Shown here piece by piece: positions 46,001 to 59,052 of a stretch of DNA of 64,000 bases. The position numbers were made by a program, and so were the translations under genes. Source of the DNA: Rhododendron vialii (taxonomy: Eukaryota; Streptophyta; Magnoliopsida; Ericales; Ericaceae); the NCBI RefSeq assembly GCF_030253575.1, contig NC_080557.1:3343001-3407000 (forward strand), written 5' to 3'. The stretch's first letter is position 1, and every line of letters begins with the position of its first letter. The notes under the pieces were generated by a model. That model had not been told where the DNA came from and did no database searches. It was given only the letters and a program-made list of their open reading frames with translations.

Positions 46001-49000
46001 GGGAGCTTGATTCTACTCCGGTTATGGTTTTGTCCCTTCTTAGTATAATTTTGAATGATATTGTTGTATGTCTGCATTCCTTCGAATTCTATGCCCATTT
46101 TCGATGACAATTCCTATTTTGATAGTTGTTAGTGGCCCTATTTTTGTGGTCTGTTGTGTTGCGGGCATGTCACAAGTTGTAGCGGGTTTTGTTGGATGTC
46201 CTACTTCGTTTTAACGTACGCTTAGTGTCTCCATATAAACCACCTCTACCGTGGATAAAGAGTGAGTGTAATGTTATTGAAGTCTTCATTTTGGGGGTCA
46301 GAGGTCAAGTTGTACTGTATTTGATCCAATTGGAGGTCTTCCTCCTTGAGGTGGGTCTCGCTCTCCTCTTTCTATTTCATTTTTCTGTCACTAGAAGGTT
46401 CATAATAGGTGGGATTAGAGCCAGTCAATGGACCACAGAGTGAAGCTGATAGAAAAATCCATGGAGTCACTTTCAAGAGGTCAAGAGGAGATAATCAATC
46501 AAATAGAGGTGTTCGGTAGGCTCAGTACTTGTATTTATCAATTGGTGAGTCGAAGTACAAATGAATCTGTTTAGAACCTTGCCCGAGTTAATGAGGAGCT
46601 ATGTTATGCGAACTCGGGTAGTAGTAGCAGGTGTAGGTGTGTATCTAGGAGCTGTACATCTCAAATCTTAAAATAGAGGGTAGATAGTTACGGATCCAGA
46701 TTTGGATAGGGTTACAAGGATGCGTGACAAAATTGTCTGTTGTTATATTTTCATATATAAACAATAGAAAAAAGGTGGCACTAACATATTTTATACAATG
46801 ATCAACAGACCCAATAATAACTTTCTTCTTATTTTTCTTCATCATGTTTCTATGAAGAAAAGCTTTGGCAGTTGTGTTATCATTTATATGGCTGTACCCG
46901 ACCCTTATCCCACACCTGTGTTGTGTTGACACAGTTACTTCGCCCTAAATGGTGGATCCATGTAACATAGATGGGGAGCCCTAAGTGGTGGTAGAAACTT
47001 CTGATGAGAAATGGAGAACTGTCAAGCCATTGTTGAAAGCCATGGCAACAGTGAGTCACACCACATTGATACTGATCAACCTATTGAGTTTAAGGTGAAG
47101 TCAGACCCTCTCCCATTCTATGGTGCAGAAAACTTTAGGGAAAGAAATCAAGTCGAATATGTTGCATAATGGACTAGGCAAGTTGGCGGAAGACGTGGAC
47201 AAAGAATCACAAAATAATTTTCCCGTGGAAGACAATGAAGCCAAGAATGGTCAAGTGTTATCTGATCAAAAGATCATTCCCCATTGCCTTTTTGTGAATC
47301 CAGTCAGGCAGTCACGGATTTGCTATTGCAGATAAGTATTATTTTACTTTTAAGGAGATTATTGAGATTTTTATGGCACTTCAAGACCATAGATTTAACA
47401 ATATTTTGCTCGGGGTGGTTTCTTCTTCAAAGATGGAGGATCCCGGTTGATATATCTTTACCTTGAGGACAAGGTCATATTTTAAGGAGGGGGGACTGTT
47501 GCTTGTCTTGTCCACCCATTAAGTTCTATGTATGTTTGCTTTATGTTTTCTGGTTAGTGGCCCTATTTTTGTGGGCTTTTATAGTGGGCATCTCATCAGT
47601 AGTAACGGCGTTAGTTAGGTGTCCTACTTTCTAGGAACAAAGGCTTAGTGGATTGTTCTATCTTTTCAATAGAAACAACGTCTATGAATGGATAAAGAGG
47701 GACGGCATGTTATTAAATTCTTCATTTCGGAAGTTTTTCCTCTATATGAGCCAATTGGAGGTTCTCTCCTCAAATTGGGGCTCTCTCACTCTTTCTTCCA
47801 TTTTCATTTTGTGTTACATGAAGGTTCGTATCATATTGTGCGTAGACAATTTAGAATTCTGAAGCGGATCAGTCAATTACATATGTTGTCTATTTTGTGT
47901 TAACAATTATTGGGGTGTTGATCACCGACGCTACAGGTTCAGTTGTGAAAAATAAGCCTATCAACATTAAGGGTGTGGTCTTGAACCCAAGGATAACCAC
48001 TTTGTGCATATATGACAAAGGTTAGTTTGGCATGCAATCTTCCCCTCTCGGACCGCCATTAATGAGGACTAAACTAGGTATATCTTTGCGGTTATTGGGT
48101 TGTTGATACTGTCCATTCATGATGATCGAGTATGCAACGATTTTCTCCTAGTTCATTACCTTAAGTCCGTGTTATCTGGAACGGGACTGGTTCGATATGT
48201 GAAGGGGAACCGGAATGCGGCCACATGCCCTAAATTGTGGTATGTCTGGTGTAAGCTTCTATAGATTGCTTCCAATAGAACACAGTAATGTCGAACATGG
48301 GATTAAACATTTTCTATTCCTCCAGTTATTTATGTGAAAATTTAGGAGCACTATCAGTTTATCACTAGTTTCTTACTTTTTATCTTGCCAAAGTTCCACT
48401 CTCTTGGCATTTAGCTTATTCAAGTTGACTTTTTCTCCCAAGAGAAATGTGAGGGAATGAATAGGATATACTCTAAGATCGCTTTTTTTCATTAAATGCA
48501 ATGTTTTGTAATGGATAGTGTACAACATTTTATTCCAAAACTTAGATTGTTAGGATATTTGCATTTCCTGGTAAGATAGCCTCACGTTCTGAACCCATGT
48601 CTTTTTGGTCTTTCGCTTGTCTTTGTGAGTTATGACACCTTACCATCATATCCCTCCTGTTTTCTGGTGCAGTATGCAGTTTATGTTGAACATGGACACA
48701 AACCGCTTTCATGGTGCATTGTGATGTAGAACCGAAGTGTAACCCCTAGGAATCCAAGCCTAGGGGAGAATTAGAATCCACACTAATTCCAGAGAAACTG
48801 AAAAAACTTTATTCATTCAATGATCCATAGACGTATTGCAGGAGTCCTTTAGATAGGCCCGAGAGATAACAACCAAAATAAAAGAGGAATATAACCTAAC
48901 AAGATAAATCCTAACTTGCAAATGCAATAAATCCTAGATAAATAAATCCTAAATAACAGAGGAAATAAATAACTTAATGATAGCTCAAATGGGCCCACAA

Positions 49001-52000
49001 TCATCCATCCATTTGGACACTGGATGGGCCATAATCCCTCGTCAACATCGGTGCACGCGTGTGGACCTGGTGTTTGCACCACATCTTCTAACTTACCATA
49101 AATGTATGTTTGGGATTATTTCTCTTGTTGACCTTCTCTAGTTTATATGCAGGACGATATTTGAGGTTGACATTAATAGCTTTGAGGAAAAACCATGGAG
49201 GCTTCCTGGCCTTGATATGTCCGATTTTTTTAATTTTGGTTTAAATGAGGAGACCTGGAAAGATTATTGCAAACAACTGGTACGTATTAGCAATTACTGT
49301 ATCATTATTTATAGCTATGTAAGCTGAGGATGCTGAATTTGAATTCTGAAGGAACAACTCCGCGTGGAGACAACTATGCAAAGCAAAATCTGTGTCTATG
49401 AAAGTGGGAGAACAGAACAGGTAATGAGTGCATTTGCATCTTGATGTATCAGTGTATGTGGTTGAAGAACAAAGTGGCCAAATGTCTTATCTTTCGTTGA
49501 TTTCATTTCAGGAATATGATCCAGATCTGCCACCAGAACTAGCTGCAGCGGCAGGTGTTCGTGGCACTTCTGAAAATGCAAATATTGCGAAGTTGGACGG
49601 TGGACAAATTGACATAGCAAAAGGATCACAAGATGTGCGGCCACCATTAGTATGTCTTGGCAGTTATATTGTATTATTTTCTCCTGCCATCTAAATATTC
49701 TTTGGTCATGGTCCTCATTTTGCTGTAGCTAGTTAAGAATGGGACTCTTTATATTTAGATGCACTAAGTTTCTTTCTTGTGTCGGTCTTTGGGCTCATTT
49801 GTTTATCCTCTCTCCTTCTAGCCAATTGGGAGAGCAATACAGGTGGAAACTAGTTCTGTTGAGCGTCTCCCATCCACTGATACCAGGCCACTTCGAATCC
49901 GTGATTCCGATGTAATAATTGAGGTAATTTTCAATACTGTACTCAAGCACCTCTGGATCAATGTTAGGCTTTGTTGGATAGATGTTGATTTGAAATGAAG
50001 GTATTTGGCACTATATTCAATGAAAATAGCTCAAATTCAGATGGATAGTCTGCATATGGATTTTTTCATTGAGTTTTTGAGAGCTGATTTGGAATAGCTA
50101 TTTATTGAGAGAGGGCGAGAGGGCTTATTTACCTTTTTGGTCCCCAAAGTATTAGTGAGTGGCCAATTTCGTCCCCAATCTTTAAAATGTGTGTCAATTT
50201 GGTCCTCACCTCTAACTCCGTCCCTCTTGTCCGTTAAAATAAGGGGCTTTTCCAGAATTTCACCTACAAGAGTACCTAAAACGCTTAAAAACCTACCCGA
50301 ATCTAACCCTACCCCAAGTTCTTCTCAGGCTCAGCTACTTCCAGTCTTACAACCGCAACTACCACCTCCCCCTTCCCTGAAACACACCCATCAAAGTGAA
50401 TTTCATACAATAACATGTTTCAAATCCTATCCAATCTATTTTTCTAATCCACAGTTTAACCCATTCTCTTCTCTGTAATTCCTCCGACCTTTAAAACTTT
50501 TTTTTTCACTCCTTTTTCCCCTCATTCCTTCTCTTTCTTGGAAGTAAAAAACCTTCAAATGTCCCAGAGAGAAATCTGAATCCTTTCTCTGTAGAACATA
50601 AACCAATTTGATCTCTGCTCATTGTTCCCAAAAAACTCTTTTGCATCTTGTTCGGTTGGAAAACCCAGTATTTTTCTTGCCTTTTCTCTGTTTTTCTCAT
50701 CTGGTTTTTCACTTAAAAATGAGTCTATGGGGCGGCGAAGGCGTGGACTTACTCACGGGGCTGAGGCGACGACAAGGCGGTGGATGTAGGAGGAGGGGGA
50801 GATGGGGTTGATGATGATAAGGGAGGGGTGGTGGACGGCGGCGGAGGGAGATGGAGTGGTGGTGAACGGCGGCGGAGGGGGAGAGGCGGCGAGCGGATAT
50901 GCGGTTGGAGTGGCGGTTGGGGCGGAGTTGCCGCTGGAGGTGGAAGAAGCTGTCGCAGCGGGTGGGGGTGAAGTGGGTTGGTCGATGGTGTGGTGGCCGG
51001 AGCCGGAAATCCCAACATCCTCACACACCTGTCTCTCTAGATATATGTGTGTGTGTGTGTGTGTGCGCGTGCGCGTGTGTATATTTTTGTTTGTATCTAG
51101 GTTGAGAAAAGCTCCAGCAGTTCCTCTAGTCTTGTCTCTCTCTCTCTGAGAGAGAGAGAAGAAAAGGAGGAGGGAGAGATTTGATTTAGGAAGGCTGAAG
51201 TTTTGAATGGTGTGAAGGAGATTTCTGATTGTTTGCTTTCTTCCTTTTGATTTTGATTTTGGAACATAAAAAGAGGGGTTTGTATGTTGGGTGTGTTGCT
51301 GTAAATGAAATGAGGGAGAGAGACAGATGATGGCAAGGGGTGAAATACCATTGATGCCCTTCATTTTAACGAACAAGAGAGACGGAGTTAGGGGTGGGGA
51401 CCAAATTGACACACATCTTAAACATTGGGGACGAAATTGGACAAATGTTTAGATTGGGGACGAAATCGGCCACTCACCAATACTTTGGGAACCAAAAAGG
51501 TAAACAAGCCCTGAGAGAGATTTGAAATCCTTCGTAGCTCCATTCATATGGAGGATTGTAGTTATACATGAACCGTAAATCCGTAATCAAATACATCTCT
51601 TCTACCTCTAATCCATCTTTCACTTCACAGGTCACGTATAGCTAATCAATGCTATATATTTGTTGGTATTGAACCCTAGTTCCCTTAATTTTGTTCCACA
51701 TCTATCCAAACAGACCTTTAATATCCTTGCTCCTTGTGTTTAATGCCATTGGGTAATGTTGTGTGGCAAACAGATAGTGTTGCAGGGCTCTACAGATGAT
51801 GCTTCCTTGCCTGGGAATGATGTGACAGAGCAACCGGAAAATGAACCTTTGAGGGAGAGTTTCAGAGGTGGCCAGGAAACTAATGGGGACATCATAGAGC
51901 AACAAAGTGGTGGTAGGAAGAGGGAAATTGTTGGGAGAAGAGCTCCATTTATGAATTCCATTCATGACAACATGATTGAAGGAGAATCACTGCTTCCGCA

Positions 52001-55000
52001 TCGTCCCGATTCTAGAGAGCGTTCTTCTTCAAATCCCGGAAGGAATGTTGGCACCCTTCGTGAGGAGAGGTATGAAATAATTTTTGATTAAATTCCATGC
52101 CTTTTCTGCATGTTGACGAATTCTAATCAGTTGACAAATTATATCACATTGATGTTGGATTATTTTGTCGTCAGTAATTTTGGCTTCAATCCAGTGGTAT
52201 GTGCTTGTGAATGCTAGGTTTTTTATTAATAAGCAAATAAATAATAGTAGTCTAAGATATTAAGGGAATGCCATCCATAGATATTATAACAAGAAGGCCA
52301 ACAAAAAGCCCTACAGTCTCAAGGAATTGGTCGAGAGAGGGATTCCCCTCCTTCAACTCCATACTCTGCAAAAGAGTAACAAAACACTTTTTAAGTCTAT
52401 ACAATGGACACTCTAAGCCAGCAACTGACACCTTTTCCTTCGCCGGCAAACTGAGCCTCATCAAACAATAAAGAAGCCATCATCTAGATCTTCCTCTGTC
52501 TCCTTCCCAACTTTGCAGCTCGTCACCAATAAAGAAGCTCCATGACACCTTCTGTGAAAACCCAAACCGTACCTTAAAAAAGAGAGAAGAAAACCCAAAC
52601 CGTACCTAACCCAGATAGGACTGAAATCCACGGATCCCAGTGGACTGGGCAATATCCTATCCAAGAAGGTGAACTTTGCAGAGCAAAAACAAGGCAGCAA
52701 GAGTTGAGTGCCGGTTGGAAATGACAAATGGATTGAATCATTTTCCTTTTGATTGTCACCACAACTATTCTGTTTGTTTTATAATGGCTAGTTGGATCAA
52801 TAGGAGGGCATTATGTTACACTAGAGGTCGGGCATTAGCGATGTGTGTAAATTATCTTGGAACTCTTGCTATTATTTGTTCGTGCGGTTTCATAAAATAT
52901 TCCTATATCTTTGAAATGGGTTTACTGTCACAAAAGGGGGGCAAACAAAGAAAATTAAAAAATTCTTTTGCAAGTTTGTCGTGCAGAGGACACCCATGAA
53001 ATGGATGCCAGTAGAAAGAGAGTTTTCAGTAGCTTTTTTGCCCAAAAAACTGAAGCAGTTTGCCGATGAAGGGGATAAAAAAACTGCAGCTAGTTCGTGG
53101 GTTGGGTGGTTATAATATTTGTTTTCCCCTATGATGCACCGACACGGACACCGACACGGACACGGACACCGAAACCGACACCGGGACACGGAAATTCTAA
53201 AAAAATGGGGACACGGACACGGCAGGGGACACGCCACGTGTATATTTATTTATTTATTTATATATATAAATAAATAAATAATTATAGTTTAGCACCCAGA
53301 AATTTAAAAAATATATAATTTGGTCCCAAATTTTTTTAAAAAAAATTACAGTTTGACCCCTAAATTTTTCAAAAATTACAGTTTGGCCCCCAAAATTTTA
53401 AAAAAAATTACAGTTTGACCCCTGCCGTGTCCCCATCGGTGTCCCCGCCGTGTCCCCAGCGGTGTCCCCCTCAAAATTTAATATTAAAATATGGGACACG
53501 CCACGTGGCGTGTCCCGTACGTATCTCCGAGGTGTCCCGCGGTGTCCCCGTGTCCCCGTGTCCTGACACTGCGATACTTCGACCTTTAGAGGTGTCGGTG
53601 CTTCATAGGTTTTCCCGTTAGTGCCCTTACAGTTATTGAGAGCAGCAGTTAATTTAAATGGTAAAATGTTTCAACTTTTTGGACAATTTTGGAATAGAAA
53701 ATTGTGAGCCAGCCTCAAAAAGAATCTACAAAAATCGATGCTCTCCCTTTAGAGAGAGAATAGATTGTTACGCTCGTGAAAAAACAGTTAGGATAAATAA
53801 AAACAGTTAGGAATTACTCTAGGCTTTTGCTGTCTGGTTGTATTGCTAAGTTTTTAGTTATATTTTCTGTAGTACTACTCATCTGATTTGGTAGCCAAGA
53901 TGTGTGATAGTTTCATTGCTCTATTAACCAGTATCTTCGTCTTCAGAAACCTCTGCACATATTTTGTTTGGCACGACTTGTTCTTATTGCTAATGGTTCA
54001 TGTTCTATTATTGGCTGTCATTCTTTTTATCATGTTTGCTAGTTCCCGATGGTGTTTGGTTGGATAATTGACTTAGTAGTATTACATTCAATTTAGTTTT
54101 TGATTTTGAAATATTTCATCTCTGGTATTAAGTAATTCCTATAACTTCCTCTTCATAATCCAGGCAGGCAAAGGGGGGAGCACGCGACAGATCCCCTATT
54201 ATGACACATAGTAGTAGTACACTGGATAAAGGCGTTCTTCGCACTCAGAAGGAAGATTCAGTTGAAAGCAGTGGTGGAAAACAAAGCAATCAGTTCTCAT
54301 CTCCGGCCACCGTTGGGAGTGATGAGGAGCCCGATGTTGAACATCGTGATGGCTTGCATGGAAGCTCTGTAATGTCTGATGGAGGGGAAATGGCTTTGGA
54401 CAGAACCACCTTTACTGATACCCACATATCGGAAAACCAATTGCCTTCTGTGAAAAAGCAAAAACTCAGTTCTCGAGTTAGACAGTCTCCTGATCAAGAG
54501 ATTGGTAATGAAGGGGACATAAAGGCTGCTAGAAGCAGAGAAAACAGCAAAGCAAGATCGGATAGCAGCAGAGATTACCACAAGTTCCCCGATAGTATTG
54601 ACGAGGAAGTTGTTCAACGTGGACGTTCTACACAAATGGGGAACTTGAAGAGACCCCACGGTGAAGATGAGCAGAGTGTGCGAAGAAAGAGACGTGAAGT
54701 AGAAAAGCACCGCATGGTGGAAAAAGGATGGGAGGATTCTCACTCTCGTCGAGATTTGGATCCTCATTTGGCTCGTCACTCGCACATGAAAACTGAGGGT
54801 ATAGACAGGCGAAAGGAGAGAGAGAATTCTGAGGGAGTTTGGCAGCAAAGAGATGACGATCCACATGGAAGGAGGGCTAGAGCTGAGGAAACAAGGAACA
54901 AGGTCCGAGAAAGAGAGAGGATGGATAAAGATGAGCATCTTCAGTTGAGGAAACAGTTGGACTATGGTAATTCTAGGGGCTATCATGATAGAGATGTGGG

Positions 55001-57792
55001 ATCACGACCAAGAGAAAGGGATGACAATTTGAAGAGTCAATATGAGAATATGAACAATCATTATACCAAAAGAAGGAAAGAAGAAGATTATTCAAGGAGG
55101 GATGGTGAAAAGGAAGAAATCTTACATAGCCATAGAGAAAACCCAAGTCAGCGTAAGCGAGATAGGGATGATGCTTTGGACCCGCGGAAGAGAGATGACC
55201 AAGTGAGAACAAGAGAGGACAATTATAATTCTGTTAGGTACAAAGAAGATGACTGGATTCACAGAGACAGGGATCAGATGCACAGAACCAAACAATCACA
55301 TGAAGAAAGTTTATTGAAGAGGGAAAGAGAAGAACGACGGGAAGGAGTAAGGAAAACTGGACGAGCTGCAGAAGAAAAACTATGGGTCCCCCATGGTAGA
55401 GTGAAGGATGAGTATAAGGGAACTTCTGCCAGAGATTACCAATTTAAAGAGACCAGTCGGCATAATGAGCAACTTACGAGAAGGGTTGAAGATGGAAGCC
55501 TATCACAGCATAGGGGACATGATGATTTCCATTCAACACGTGGAAGCCAACACAACGAAGATGAGAGAAGATCAAGGCAGGAAAGGGAAGGTACTCGGAG
55601 GGATCTTGTTGGTGGTGGTTCTGATAACAATAGGGTGCATGAAAAGAAACGTAAAGCTAACATGAGGAGTAAAGATTCCAAGGGCGGAGATGGTAACTCT
55701 GTGGGTCCTTCCACGATAAGTCAAGAAGACCAAAGTGGTCACATGAATGAGCGGGTACGTTACAACTCCAGAAACACTAACATGCCACTGCTGAGGTAAA
55801 AATGCCTCCCCATGTGTCGAGTTACTATGACATGAACTAGTAATTAGTGAACATGTTCCATAGGATGCCAATATACTGCATTTGGTGCTTCGCTGTGATT
55901 GCCACTATCCAGGAGTTGTTTTGGATCCCTTGAGTAACTATGATTGATTACATGGTTGAAGTCTTCAATTCCATTAGCTTCTATCAGTTCTATGTGTTAG
56001 AAAACGGGGATGTGTTGTCCTCTTCATGGTTTAGGAATAGGGATCGATTCTTGTGGTTCCCATTTTGACCCAACGTCTGATATATGGCTACTTCTGAGAA
56101 TTCACCAAACAGTTGTATTGAATCTCAGTAAGTGTTGGAACTATTTCATAAGTACAGTTTAATAGATTATTGCCACAAGCATATGTTGGAGGGCTGCTAT
56201 AAGGCTACTCTATTGGTCTGTTAAACTGTTACATCATACTTAATTTAGGGGGCTTTTTCCATGTCCATTACTTTGACAGTGAGCTTTGAGTTCTTTAGTA
56301 GACTCTTGTGAATTCTGGTTTTCTTTGTTGCATCCTCTGAAGAATACTTTTGTTCTGATGCGTCCAGGTTTGGGTCACGTAGGTACATGTTTCATGGTCC
56401 TTTTTGTGAATGACATTCATTGTGTGCAAGTAATTTGTTACGCTGGAATATGTATGTTAGGGAATTCTGATAATTTGCAACAAAACTAGCACTACAGGGA
56501 AAAGCCTAAGCAAAGAAGAGAAGCACATTTGCAAAAATCCAAATTAAGGACGATATATAGACTGAGCAGGGAGGATACTTGCAATAAAACTATTGTCTTG
56601 AAATTCAATGCTAATGCATTATAAAATCCCTAGGAATCGTTTGATACCTGATAGTTGATGATGATACCTTTGCGGTGGGCCAATGGGGCTTTTGACTAAA
56701 TGGGACCCCACTGGAAGTAGAACAAATTCAGCATTTCTTCCCAGAATTGGAACTTCTTAATCACATTGGCAGTTTTAATGATGGCATCCCATGGCGAGTG
56801 ATTATTTTTGAGATAAGAAGCATGGTATATACACAAATGGATACATGAACCGGTAAGTTTTTCAAAAGTTAAGACACGGACACGTTGGGGACATGTGGAA
56901 TGTGGTAAGTATTAACACATCTTCAAAGGTGGGCCCTACGTGTTTGCAGTGTGTTCCTTGCATGTTCCTAGTGTGTCTGCAAAAGTAACGTATCTGACTA
57001 ACAAAGCATAATAAGTAAATCGAACACGTACTTCTGTGTGTTTGGTACATCTGAAACATTGACACGCATCATATACGGATTCATGAGGCTGGCAGACATG
57101 TTCCTTTCTTCTTAATTTGTTAGGACAACAGTTTGTCCCACCATCTCCTCTATTCTTTTGCCTCCTAATAAGTGGTATTCAGCCGTTTCAACCGAAACTC
57201 TTCCCTCGACCATTTTGGCTGGAAACTTCCTAGATCATTCAGCGTTTTTACATTTTAACTTTAATTTGGGATTATTATGATTGCTTTTGTTCAGGTGATA
57301 CTGAAAGGCACAACCGAGCAGGGAAAACATAATGAAGATGCTTCTTCAGACGATGAACAGAGAGATTCAAGAAGGGGACGGTCCAAATTGGAACGTTGGA
57401 CAAGCCATAAGGAGAGGGATTTCAATATCAACTCAAAGTCTTCATCATCTTCCATGAAGGTTAAAGAGATTGACAAGAGTAAAAATGGAGCCAGCAAGCT
57501 TCCGGAAGAATCATCCAAGACTGTTGAAACCATCAATGGTCAACATCCCTTGGGTGATCAAAAGGATCAAAATGATGGGAAATCAGTGGGTGGTAGAGAC
57601 TCGGACACAGCTGCAAAGTTGAAGCAGCGAAGCGAGCGTTTCAAGCTTCCAATTCCAAATGATAAGGAAGCTACGGTGATTAAAAAGATGGAGAGTGAAC
57701 CATTGCTGCCTTCCGCCCAAAGTGGAGCCAATGACGATCCGGAGATCAAACTAGAGCGTCCGCCTCGGAAACGGAGGTGGATTAGTAACTAA
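43023..57792 (+). CDS. FIPS5: FIP1-like polyadenylation factor (FIPS5 type)
   Basis: A nine-exon gene. Exons: 43023-43811, 45657-45913, 49153-49279, 49352-49420, 49512-49649, 49822-49923, 51774-52069, 54164-55754, 57295-57792. All introns are GT/AG and the phases agree, giving 1288 residues. The protein starts with an acidic [11 protein letters not shown] stretch, then low-complexity acidic parts. The Fip1 motif ([24 protein letters not shown]) is in exon 3 (about 350-391), and a long Arg/Asp/Glu/Ser-rich region is in exon 8. It ends in the basic KRRWISN. Length and order fit the long plant FIP1 form, which joins poly(A) polymerase to the CPSF 3'-end processing complex in the nucleus. Exon 4 has a weak acceptor tract. 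Introns 1, 2, 6 and 7 are long, and three of these carry transposons. Confidence 0.92.
46127..47840 (+). mobile_element. Decayed Ty3/Gypsy-like element in FIP1 intron 2
   Basis: Two diverged direct repeats starting 'ttagtggccctatttttgtgg' (about 46127-46407 and 47555-47840) look like LTRs. After the first there is a degenerate 'attagagcc' primer-site-like stretch and a short gag-like start ([15 protein letters not shown]). Before the second are 'ccttgaggacaagg' and a purine-rich tract, as in chromoviral elements; the 3' LTR probably begins near 47498. It is old and broken many times, and most of the interior is gone. Confidence 0.5.
48738..49046 (-). repeat. Putative solo LTR in FIP1 intron 2
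   Basis: About 309 bp from 'tgtaacccctagg' to 'cctcgtcaaca', so TG...CA bounded. It has an LTR-like AT-rich middle, and on the minus strand begins 'tgttgacgaggg'. No target duplication was found and the borders are uncertain. The remainder of intron 2 shows nothing. Confidence 0.35.
50121..51511. mobile_element. TIR DNA transposon (1.4 kb) in FIP1 intron 6
   Basis: Inverted termini of about 110-150 bp (left 'gggcttatttacc', right 'ggtaaacaagccc') frame a 1.1 kb interior. 'Tgagagag' is found on both sides (50106-50113 and after 51511), a possible target duplication. The interior has no transposase. It has a GC-rich core (50725-51010) that on the minus strand reads Pro/Ser/Thr-rich, and a (gt)n run near 51040-51080. 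Long TIRs fit a Mutator-like nonautonomous element; the core may be captured host DNA. Confidence 0.7.
52070..53128. other. FIP1 intron 7, left part
   Basis: Intronic DNA with one uncharacterised stretch (about 52255-52600) that encodes short minus-strand frames of no known family. 'Aaaacccaaaccgtacc' occurs twice near 52557 and 52593. Confidence 0.35.
53129..53608. mobile_element. hAT-type element (480 bp) in FIP1 intron 7
   Basis: Perfect 8-bp target duplication 'gttttccc' (53121-53128 and 53609-53616). Termini CTATGATGCACCGACAC and GTGTCGGTGCTTCATAG are inverted with one mismatch. The subterminal parts are runs of 'gacacgga' and 'ggtgtcccc' units that are inverted with respect to each other. 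An 8-bp duplication and subterminal repeats fit hAT. Nonautonomous. Confidence 0.88.
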
Positions 57793-59052
57793 CTGTGGAA
57801 TGAAATAACATGTTTTTGTTTTTGCTTATTGTTATGTATTATACACCGGCAAATGTAACATTGTCCTGCCCATTGATGGGCTCTGAATTCACATTTTTAC
57901 TCCAAAGAAACATTAATTTGTAGCGAACTTTATTGTATGGATTGTACAGCAGTTGCTCGGAGGGCACTTAAGTGACCAGTCCGAGTCAAAGTCGTGTAGC
58001 TGACTCGAGTGAAGGCTTTTGCTCCAGGTGGTGAGGAAGAATGCCGGCTTCTTCAAGTTTTTGATGTGGAGGTTTGGAGAAGTTTCAATGCAGGGAACCA
58101 TTTGGGTGAGAAGGAAAATTGGTGATCTGTGCTTACTGCAGAAGGAAAATTGCCAAGGTAGATATAAATGGGTGATCTGTGCTTACTGCAGTTTGGCAAT
58201 CCATGTTGTATAAATTTTGATTGTTTTTTATTTCCATAGCACGTGAATCTAGAGCGCGTTATATTGATGTTGCATTTTTGTGTTTGACAACAATATCAGT
58301 ACCCTGTAATCCCTAATCGATAGGGGTATAGAACAGTGATTGGTCACCATTCTTGTTTTTCTTGTCGGCGGTATTCCTGAAAAGGACTATCTGGTTGTAT
58401 TGACATAGAATTCGTGGAGGGAAAGGAAAATGAAGGAAATCTTATAGGGAAAGAAAATACACTGAAGGATGTTCTGTTCTTTTTCTTTTGTTTGGTTGTG
58501 TGTGAAAAATGTGAAGGAACAAGAATGTTGTTACTCCTGCATAGGGAAAAGCCCCAGATGCGATTGTTTTATGGGAAAAGGGTTTCTGAAAACTTCTCTC
58601 CACTACAATAGATGGTCCATTATCTCCCTTTATTTCTTTTAGACTTTCGGACCATCATTAGCCTTGAAGGTGACCACCCAAAATAAAGAGGAAACAAAAG
58701 AAATTGAAATACAAACAATGTTGCTCAGAGGAAACCGGTTTAAAGAGCAAGTTCTGCATCTAAGTTCTCACCAAGAAACTTATAACAAGTATTGAGATAC
58801 AGCTCCAGGTAAAACGAGTACATTGGTGACAAAACGAACAATCTGACAATATATACAAACCGGGTGCTAATACAGGTAGCAAAAAGCATCAGAGACGTTC
58901 TATTTAAGAAGTTTTAGGAGCCAACACACATAAGAAATCTGTCCGAGACCTAACACGATAATGCATGAGGCACAGTTTCATACAACAAAAGTAATCTATA
59001 AGTGTAAGGAAAAGACTTTTTAAGCATTAGAACCTTAGAAAAGCAGACTCAC
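57793..59052 (+). other. 3' flank of the FIP1-like gene
   Basis: The 3' UTR probably ends within a few hundred bases; no certain poly(A) signal was fixed. A 21-bp unit 'ggtgatctgtgcttactgcag' is repeated at 58121-58141 and 58171-58191 (period 50). No gene is seen in 58200-59050. Confidence 0.5.

Noticed and set aside
50753-51412. 219-codon minus-strand Pro/Ser-rich frame inside the TIR element
   Set aside because: Low-complexity, compositionally driven, no domain or splice context; kept only as a possible captured fragment.
54297-54986. 229-codon antisense frame in FIP1 exon 8
   Set aside because: A shadow of the Arg/Glu/Asp-rich coding strand with no family similarity.
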